From NCBI RefSeq assembly GCF_000813725.1, contig NZ_JWLD01000006.1, forward strand, positions 44,621 through 108,620: DNA of 64,000 nucleotides, given 5' to 3'. Positions 27,418-32,117 of the stretch are shown piece after piece (positions within the stretch are counted from its first letter, which is position 1; each line of letters opens with the position of its first letter). Both the position numbers and the translations under genes were made by a program. The notes beneath the pieces were generated by a model. That model made no database searches. It saw only the letters and a list, made by a program, of their open reading frames with translations, and was not told the DNA's origin. Source of the DNA: Leisingera sp. ANG-Vp. Lineage in GTDB: Bacteria > Pseudomonadota > Alphaproteobacteria > Rhodobacterales > Rhodobacteraceae.

Positions 27418-27464
27418 TGTACCGATCTGTAAACTTTCACACTGAAGGTGTACAGATCGGTAAA
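27418..27464. promoter_or_regulatory. Paired TetR-type operators in divergent promoter region
   Basis: TGTACCGATCTGTAAA (27418-27433) and TGTACAGATCGGTAAA (27449-27464) are two near-identical sites, each with a TACMGATCKGTA core. Their inner parts ACCGATCTGTA and TACAGATCGGT are exact reverse complements. They lie directly upstream of the NTF2-like gene and 157 bases before the TetR gene, as expected for divergent autoregulation. Confidence 0.75.
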
Positions 27465-27620
27465 TAAATGCAAGGGGCAGTTCGAAATTTTCAGGGCGGC
27501 AGCATCTGTGTTTGCGCTTCTCTTCCGTTGGAAAACGCTGAAATCAAATCGATAAACTTGACCGCGGCTGTGCGGCCAATGCTTACTGGACGGTGCGGAA
27601 AATCATCCTGGGGATCTCTG

Positions 27621-28184
27621 ATGCGGCCCAACAAACGCGCCGAATTGATTCGAAAGTCATTGGAACTGTTCTATCGGAACGGCTTCCACGCCACCGGTAT
27701 GGACTTGGTGGCGGCGGAAACCGGGGTTTCAAAAACTTCGATCTACAAGCACTTCCGGTCCAAGGAGGAACTGATCCTGGCAGTGCTGCAGCTCAGAGAT
27801 GAGGATTTCCGCAACTGGCTGTACCGGCGGCTGGAGGAATTGGCGGATACCCCGCGCGGCCAGCTGGAAGCCTTGTTTGATGTCCTGGAGGAGTGGTTCG
27901 GGCAGCCCGGGTTCCAGGGCTGCATGTTCATCAAGGCCAGTGCCGAGTACCAATCCGGCAAGGACCCGATCAATATGCAATCGGCTGAGCATAAGCGCCT
28001 GCTGCAAGAACATTTTGCGGCTCTGGCCGCCAAGGCCGGAGCGGCGGATCCTGCAGCTCTGGCCCGGCAGCTGATGATCTTGAAGGAAGGTGCCATTGTG
28101 CTGGCGGCCATGAGCCACAGCGCCGCTCCGGCCAAGGATGGAAGGCAGGCGGCGCTGGCATTGATTAAACAGGCGGTCCGCTAG
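27621..28184 (+). CDS. TetR/AcrR-family transcriptional regulator
   Basis: A 187-residue repressor. The helix-turn-helix covers residues 4-50 (LFYRNGFHATGMDLVAAETGV followed by SKTSIYKHFRSKEEL, the TetR pattern). The ligand domain resembles the TetR_C branch with LEEWFGQPGFQGCMF. ATG at 27621 begins exactly at the HTH as in relatives; a longer in-frame upstream frame has no supporting start. It probably controls itself and the divergent NTF2-like/PNPOx-like unit through the paired sites at 27418-27464. Confidence 0.88.
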   Translation: MRPNKRAELIRKSLELFYRNGFHATGMDLVAAETGVSKTSIYKHFRSKEELILAVLQLRDEDFRNWLYRRLEELADTPRGQLEALFDVLEEWFGQPGFQGCMFIKASAEYQSGKDPINMQSAEHKRLLQEHFAALAAKAGAADPAALARQLMILKEGAIVLAAMSHSAAPAKDGRQAALALIKQAVR

Positions 28185-28213
28185 CGTTCAGACCGCAGCC
28201 ATGTGCATCTGTG

Positions 28214-29629
28214 CTATCGTCTGCCTTTCTTCCGGTTTTTCCAGAAGGGCGGCACATCGCCGGCCATGATGCAGCCGAAGGGGTCAATGTAGTCCTCAAT
28301 CTCCGCCAGATCGTAGGACTTGATCTGGGCCACGACGCTGTCCGCCTTTTTGTAGCTGGACGGCAGCTCTGAGGCATCCACCCCGCCGGCATGGAAGCGG
28401 ATGTCCAGGCCTTCGGTCTCGGCTTGCAGCATCTGTTCCGCCGTCACGGAGCCCATCCGGCGTTTGTGCTCGGACCGGGAGAAGTTCCGCCCGGCGCCAT
28501 GCGGGCTGAAACCCAGGCCATGTGCCGCGTCCTTGCCGCGGGCAACCAGAACCGGTTCCGACATGTTCAGCGGGATCAGGGTCAGCCCGGTGGCGTCGGC
28601 AGCATAGTCACCCCAGGCAGGCGTTGCGCCCTTTCCGTGGTAGTACAGGTCGCCGCGCTTGAAGACGAAATTATGTTCGTTCCAGTAGCGGTCGCCGACA
28701 TCGCCCGTCCGTGCGGCCTCCACCGTCGCCTGATGAATGGCGTTGTGGTTGGCCTTGGTCCATTTGCGGATCAGCTGCAGCGCCTCCCAGTAGTCGCGCC
28801 CTTCCTGCGTGTCTGCCGGGATCCAGGCGTTCTGCTTGGAGGTCTCCGGCGACAGTTCCTTGCGGAAACGCTCGGCCACGGCCATGCCGTTCTTGTAGAG
28901 CACAGCCCCCGGCCCGCGGGAGCCGTGATGGGTCACAATTGCCGTCCGCCCGGTCTTGCGCGAGCGCCCGACAAACAGGAAGTGGTTGCCGTCGCCCTGG
29001 GTGCCCATGTGCTCCTGCGCCATGCGCAAGGACTTGGGGTTGTTCAGAAACGGGTTCTCCCGGAACGCATCCAGAAGCTTCAGCGAGGTTGTGAAGCGTT
29101 TGCCCTGCGGGCGGCCGCCAGGGCCGAAATGGGTGACCGATTGCGCCGCGTCCAGCACCGCCTTCGGATCCGCATTGCCCAGATCGGTGATCATCACCGA
29201 GCAGCAGATGTCTGCAGAGTGCATGCCCGGATGAATCGCGTTCCGCGCCGCGGCAATTCCGCCAACAGGGATCGTGCCCACCGGCCCGGCCGGGCAGGCG
29301 TCCGGCATGATAGCGCCGGCCTCAACCGTCGGTGTGCGCATCAGCTCGGTCATGGTCTGGCGAACCTGCGCGACATTGGTTTCCTCGTCCGGATGGGCTG
29401 CGTCGATGTTCTCCTCAAACGGCACTTCGCCGCGGGCGCGCAGGCTCATGGTGACGGGTTCAGGCGGGATCTCGCCTTCCAGCTCCTGGCGGATGCGCAC
29501 CAGGCCAAAGCCCTCGGCCCGCATTTCGTTGGCCTTCTCCAGCAGAGCCGGAAACTGCTTGCCGGGGCGGTGGCCCCAGTCTTTCAGGTGCGCGCCGGTT
29601 ACGGGTTCGCGTGCCAGTTCGTCAGTCAT
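28214..29629 (-). CDS. rtcB: RNA-splicing ligase RtcB
   Basis: RtcB joins RNA 2',3'-cyclic-phosphate or 3'-phosphate ends to 5'-hydroxyl ends using GTP and Mn2+. The 471-residue protein belongs to the longer RtcB type. Key motifs: SADICC (138-143) carrying the metal-binding cysteine, GDGNHF (212-217), THHGSRGPG (233-241), HGKGATPA (331-338) and PHGAGR (376-381), whose His377 should be the guanylylated residue. It is the last protein gene of the RNA-repair locus, 23 bases after the last RNA unit of the upstream array. No rtcA gene accompanies it. Confidence 0.94.
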   Translation of the reverse strand: MTDELAREPVTGAHLKDWGHRPGKQFPALLEKANEMRAEGFGLVRIRQELEGEIPPEPVTMSLRARGEVPFEENIDAAHPDEETNVAQVRQTMTELMRTPTVEAGAIMPDACPAGPVGTIPVGGIAAARNAIHPGMHSADICCSVMITDLGNADPKAVLDAAQSVTHFGPGGRPQGKRFTTSLKLLDAFRENPFLNNPKSLRMAQEHMGTQGDGNHFLFVGRSRKTGRTAIVTHHGSRGPGAVLYKNGMAVAERFRKELSPETSKQNAWIPADTQEGRDYWEALQLIRKWTKANHNAIHQATVEAARTGDVGDRYWNEHNFVFKRGDLYYHGKGATPAWGDYAADATGLTLIPLNMSEPVLVARGKDAAHGLGFSPHGAGRNFSRSEHKRRMGSVTAEQMLQAETEGLDIRFHAGGVDASELPSSYKKADSVVAQIKSYDLAEIEDYIDPFGCIMAGDVPPFWKNRKKGRR

Positions 29630-29652
29630 CTGTTTATCTCACTCCTCAATGG

Positions 29653-29806
29653 CCCCGGCGACAAGGGGGAAGAAACTGGTGGGAGGCCCGCCCCGCATCC
29701 GAATGGGCGGATGCGTTTTCCGTCTGGGCGCCGGCACGGAGGGGAATTGAACCCGCTCGGCCTGTCCCGGTTTGGTGCCATGTAGTTCCTTCGGCATTCG
29801 CCGGGG
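29653..29806 (-). ncRNA. Y RNA-like unit d with degenerate tRNA-like insert
   Basis: Reads on the minus strand. The terminal stem is CCCCGGCGA (29806-29798) with TCGCCGGGG (29661-29653), 9 perfect pairs. Next to it are the shared core AATGCCGAAGGAACTACA and, on the other side, CCCTTGTC. The insert has a T-loop-like TTCAATT and a GGCAC/GTGCC closing stem followed by a perfect 7-bp hairpin GCATCCG-CCCATT-CGGATGC. Its end CAATTCCCCTCCGTGCC looks like a tRNA-Ser/Leu 3' portion. The unit ends 23 bases before rtcB. Ro60 binding is inferred from location and resemblance to bacterial Y RNAs. Confidence 0.65.
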
Positions 29807-29825
29807 TTTTCCTTTCAATTTGGGC

Positions 29826-29915
29826 CAGGAGGACAATGGGGGCGGGACAGCGGACTCGAACCGCGAGGCGTGAGCCTCTCAACCAGATGATGTAGTCCCG
29901 CAGGCATTCCTCCTG
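29826..29915 (-). ncRNA. Y RNA-like unit c with mini-tRNA module
   Basis: Minus strand. Terminal stem CAGGAGGA (29915-29908) with TCCTCCTG (29833-29826). The core GGAATGCCTGCGGGACTACA is identical over 20 bases to unit a, and the 3' side has CATTGTC. Inside, GCGGGAC (29901-29895) pairs with GTCCCGC (29848-29842) like an acceptor stem, enclosing a D-arm-like TCATCTGGTTGA, a short GAGGC-TCAC-GCCTC hairpin where the anticodon arm would be, and a T arm GCGG-TTCGAGT-CCGC. It therefore folds as a tRNA elbow lacking an anticodon. Confidence 0.68.
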
Positions 29916-29926
29916 CAGTATTGTGT

Positions 29927-30002
29927 TGGCTGGAAAGGCAGGACTCGAACCTGCAACCTGCGGCACCAAAAGCCGTTGCTCTTCCAATTGAGCTACTTTC
30001 CA
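29927..30002 (-). tRNA. tRNA-Gln (anticodon TTG), embedded in the Y RNA-like array
   Basis: A complete cloverleaf can be drawn by eye. Acceptor TGGAAAG/CTTTCCA; D arm GCTC-AATTGGAA-GAGC; anticodon arm with loop TTTTGGT giving anticodon TTG and four good pairs plus an A-C mismatch at the top; variable loop AGGTT; T arm GCAGG-TTCGAGT-CCTGC; then discriminator G and an encoded CCA. The T-A first acceptor pair is typical of tRNA-Gln. It sits 8 bases from unit b and 11 bases from unit c on the same strand as Ro60 and rtcB. It may be a functional tRNA or a decoy/substrate; aminoacylation is not provable here. Confidence 0.75.
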
Positions 30003-30010
30003 TTGCGGTC

Positions 30011-30148
30011 CCCGGCGACAAGGGGGTGGTGAAACGATCCTGCTCTACCAGACTGAGCTACGCGCCATCATGTGGTTGGCTGGCGCGGCGGGATTTGAAC
30101 CCGCGACACGGGGATTAGATTCCTGTAGTTCCACCAGCATTCGCCGGG
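30011..30148 (-). ncRNA. Y RNA-like unit b containing a circularly permuted tRNA
   Basis: Minus strand. Terminal stem CCCGGCGA (30148-30141) with TCGCCGGG (30018-30011). The core AATGCTGGTGGAACTACA lies on the 5' side and CCCTTGTC on the 3' side. The insert is a tRNA in permuted order: first the 3' half (TCTAATCC, variable loop, T arm GCGGG-TTCAAAT-CCCGC, acceptor strand CGCGCC plus AGCCA), a short linker, then the 5' half (acceptor strand GGCGCG, TA, D arm GCTC-AGTCTGGTA-GAGC, AGGATC). The break lies in the anticodon loop; TCTAATCC resembles an Arg(UCU)-type loop. Bacterial Y RNAs of the YrlA type are known to carry a tRNA-mimicking module. Confidence 0.75.
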
Positions 30149-30151
30149 AGT

Positions 30152-30296
30152 GGAACCGATAACGCAGACTGGTCGGTATGGGGTCCCGCTCATGCCAGAA
30201 AGCGCCCGCAAGAGTGGAGGAGTCGAACCTCCAAGTTCCCCTGATTGTGCCCCCGCAATGTCTGCACTATTGGCTATCGCTTACTCCTTCGGTTCC
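30152..30296 (-). ncRNA. Divergent Y RNA-like unit with tRNA-like module
   Basis: Minus strand, between units a and b. GGAACCGA (30296-30289) and TCGGTTCC (30159-30152) form an 8-bp terminal stem, 3 bases from unit b. The 3' side reads GTTATCGG, close to the CTTGTCGC of other units. The interior holds a degenerate tRNA-like segment with acceptor AGGAGT/ACTCTT (30288-30283 and 30215-30210), an ATTG/CAAT anticodon-like stem and a perfect T arm GGAGG-TTCGACT-CCTCC. The GGAACTACA core is replaced by AGGAGTAAG, so the assignment to the same family is weaker. Confidence 0.5.
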
Positions 30297-30306
30297 ATTC
30301 AAATCC

Positions 30307-30381
30307 GGTCAGGCGGACAAGAGATTTGCGAGACATCCGACAGGTTTCAAAGCTGTAGTCCCGCAGGCATTCCGCCTGACC
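30307..30381 (-). ncRNA. Short Y RNA-like unit a
   Basis: Minus strand, starting 5 bases after the Ro60 stop codon. An 11-bp terminal stem, GGTCAGGCGGA (30381-30371) with TCCGCCTGACC (30317-30307), closes 75 bases. The core GGAATGCCTGCGGGACTACA is identical to unit c and the 3' side has CTCTTGTCC. The interior is only about 30 bases and contains no T arm, so this appears to be a minimal Ro60-binding unit without tRNA mimic. Confidence 0.68.
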
Positions 30382-30386
30382 TGTTT

Positions 30387-31943
30387 TCAAAATTCGATCT
30401 TTTCGATCTCGCCAACCCAATGGTCCGGGCCGGTCTGATCAGCTGCAAAGGCGGCGATCTGGTCAAAGACCGCATCCGAGAAGCCGCCGACGTTCAGCAC
30501 ATCCTTGCGCGTCTGCGCCTGGGTGGTGCCGTAGGGCGCGATGTCGATGCAGACCAGTTTGGCCTTGGGGTTGCGGCGCTTGATCCGCTCCCATTCCTGC
30601 ATCATCGCCGTGCCCTGACGCCCGCCGCGGGCATCCGCCCACGACTGGTTGTCCGAGACGAACACCACCAGATCCGGCGACCGGCCGCGCTCGTTCAGCC
30701 ATTTCAGCGGCGCCGAGCAGTTGGTGCCGCCGCCACCCAGCGCCGCCAGCTTTTCGGCATTGGTGAGCACAGTGTCCCGCGGCTGCAGGCGCACGCTGCG
30801 CACATCAAAGTCGAACGGCAGCACCTGGCAGCCGCGGTTCACCCGGGCAAAGGCCGCGGCAACCAGAGCGGCCACGTCCACGTGGCGCACCGCCGAGGCT
30901 GCCCCCGGACGGTAGCCGGTGACCGGCCAGGTCATCGAGCCGGACACATCCGGGCACACCACCACCTGGCCTGCAGCCTTGGGCACGTTGGCGACCGCGG
31001 TCTCCATCGCGTCATGCAGGGCATCCACGATCTGCTGCGGCATGTCGGGCGCAACATTCTGCGCTGCCACCATCAGCTGGTACGGGAATACCCGTGCCTT
31101 TGCGATGACCGCCGGGTCGCGCAGCAAGGCTGCAACGTGGTCCACGTTCTTTTGAACCTGGAATACACCGTGGCGGTGGAAGGTGTTCAGGTTCTGGCGA
31201 ACCATCTGCCACGATCCCTTGCGGGCGATCCGGGCCCAGTGCTGCGGTGCCAGCGGCAGCTGGGTCAGCATCTGGAACGGCACATCCGGCACCGGCCCCT
31301 TGCCGGTTTCCTTGAACACCATCCAGTCCTGCACCACCTGCGGCAGCCGTGCCGCATTGCACGGCCGCCCGACGATCCAGGCAAACAGCGCCTCCCGCTC
31401 CGGGGTTGCCGGTTTCGGGTGCACCATCCTGATCACATCCGCCAGCGACGGGTCGTTGCCGATGTTGGCCTGCAGCAGCGCCCGGTCGGACGCCGTGTTC
31501 AGCCAGTTCTGCACCATCGCCTTGGGCGCAGAGCCCAGCGATTTGCGTCCCGTCTGGCCGGAGCGGATCACCTGCACAAAAGTGCGCAGCATCTTGCCGT
31601 TATCCACCCCCCGGCCAAAGACCGCACGGAACAGCACCGGGTCGCGGCGCGCCAGAACCGCCAGCAGCACGGCCGGCATGTCCTTCATATGCCCGTTCTT
31701 GCGGGAATAGACCGCCGCCCGGGCCAGAAACTCCGGGGGCACCGCTTCAGCGGTGTCGACAGTGTACTCCAGCTCTTCCTGAGGGCTCTGATAGTACATG
31801 CCGCCGAAGGTGCCGGTTACAGCCACCTGCGCCAAGGCATGCGCATCGGAATAAGCGTAGGCCGGCGCGCCTGCGGCGTTCCTTGTGTCTGCTTTCGGCA
31901 GCAGCCGGCCCTTCAGCGATGCAAACACGGATTTGTTTGCCAT
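30387..31943 (-). CDS. rsr: Ro60-like TROVE domain protein (Rsr)
   Basis: A 518-residue orthologue of the Ro60 autoantigen. Residues 1 to about 320 form the HEAT-repeat TROVE ring that binds Y RNAs and misfolded RNA ends; residues about 325-515 are a von Willebrand A domain with the MIDAS motif DVSGS (332-336) and GGGGTNCSAPL. The ATG at 31943 (MANKSVFASL) matches relatives; an in-frame start at 31982 would add 13 unsupported residues. It is divergent from rtcR and upstream of an array of Y RNA-like units and rtcB on the same strand. In bacteria Ro60 with Y RNA acts in RNA quality control with PNPase and is often encoded with RtcB. Confidence 0.93.
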   Translation of the reverse strand: MANKSVFASLKGRLLPKADTRNAAGAPAYAYSDAHALAQVAVTGTFGGMYYQSPQEELEYTVDTAEAVPPEFLARAAVYSRKNGHMKDMPAVLLAVLARRDPVLFRAVFGRGVDNGKMLRTFVQVIRSGQTGRKSLGSAPKAMVQNWLNTASDRALLQANIGNDPSLADVIRMVHPKPATPEREALFAWIVGRPCNAARLPQVVQDWMVFKETGKGPVPDVPFQMLTQLPLAPQHWARIARKGSWQMVRQNLNTFHRHGVFQVQKNVDHVAALLRDPAVIAKARVFPYQLMVAAQNVAPDMPQQIVDALHDAMETAVANVPKAAGQVVVCPDVSGSMTWPVTGYRPGAASAVRHVDVAALVAAAFARVNRGCQVLPFDFDVRSVRLQPRDTVLTNAEKLAALGGGGTNCSAPLKWLNERGRSPDLVVFVSDNQSWADARGGRQGTAMMQEWERIKRRNPKAKLVCIDIAPYGTTQAQTRKDVLNVGGFSDAVFDQIAAFAADQTGPDHWVGEIEKIEF

Positions 31944-31965
31944 TTCTCTCGTCCTCGTTTGTTGA

Positions 31966-31981
31966 TGGCAGAGTTTTGCCA
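31966..31981 (-). promoter_or_regulatory. Imperfect sigma-54-like element upstream of Ro60
   Basis: TGGCAAAACTCTGCCA on the minus strand, 23 bases before the Ro60 start. It has TGGCA (-24-like) and TGC (-12-like) blocks, but 9 rather than 10 bases separate GG from GC, so it does not satisfy the standard spacing. It is also itself an inverted repeat (TGGCA...TGCCA), so it might instead be a protein-binding site. Confidence 0.35.
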
Positions 31982-32079
31982 CGAGGCCCTCGAGTGAGCG
32001 AGAAAAAGCATGAAGTGATTTATGTAATTGATTTCATTTTGAAAAATCGGAAATTGCTGTTTTCCCCTCTTGATTGTAC

Positions 32080-32113
32080 TATCCATTGGTATACCAATTT
32101 ATCTAAATGGATA
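32080..32113. promoter_or_regulatory. Nested palindromes directly upstream of rtcR
   Basis: ATTGGTATACCAAT (32085-32098) is a perfect 14-bp palindrome. It overlaps a wider inverted repeat, TATCCATT (32080-32087) and AATGGATA (32106-32113). They lie 5-38 bases before the rtcR start in an unusually AT-rich stretch (about 31995-32115). Candidate binding site for RtcR or another regulator of the divergent promoters. Confidence 0.55.
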
Positions 32114-32117
32114 ACAC

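Noticed and set aside
29653..30381. CRISPR or integron-type array between Ro60 and rtcB
   Set aside because: The repeated blocks are short cores at the two ends of units of different length, with complementary termini, better explained as RNA genes. No cas or integrase gene is present.
31966..31981. Confident sigma-54 promoter for Ro60
   Set aside because: The TGGCA and TGC blocks are one base too close and the local RtcR lacks GAFTGA, so it is reported only as a weak candidate.
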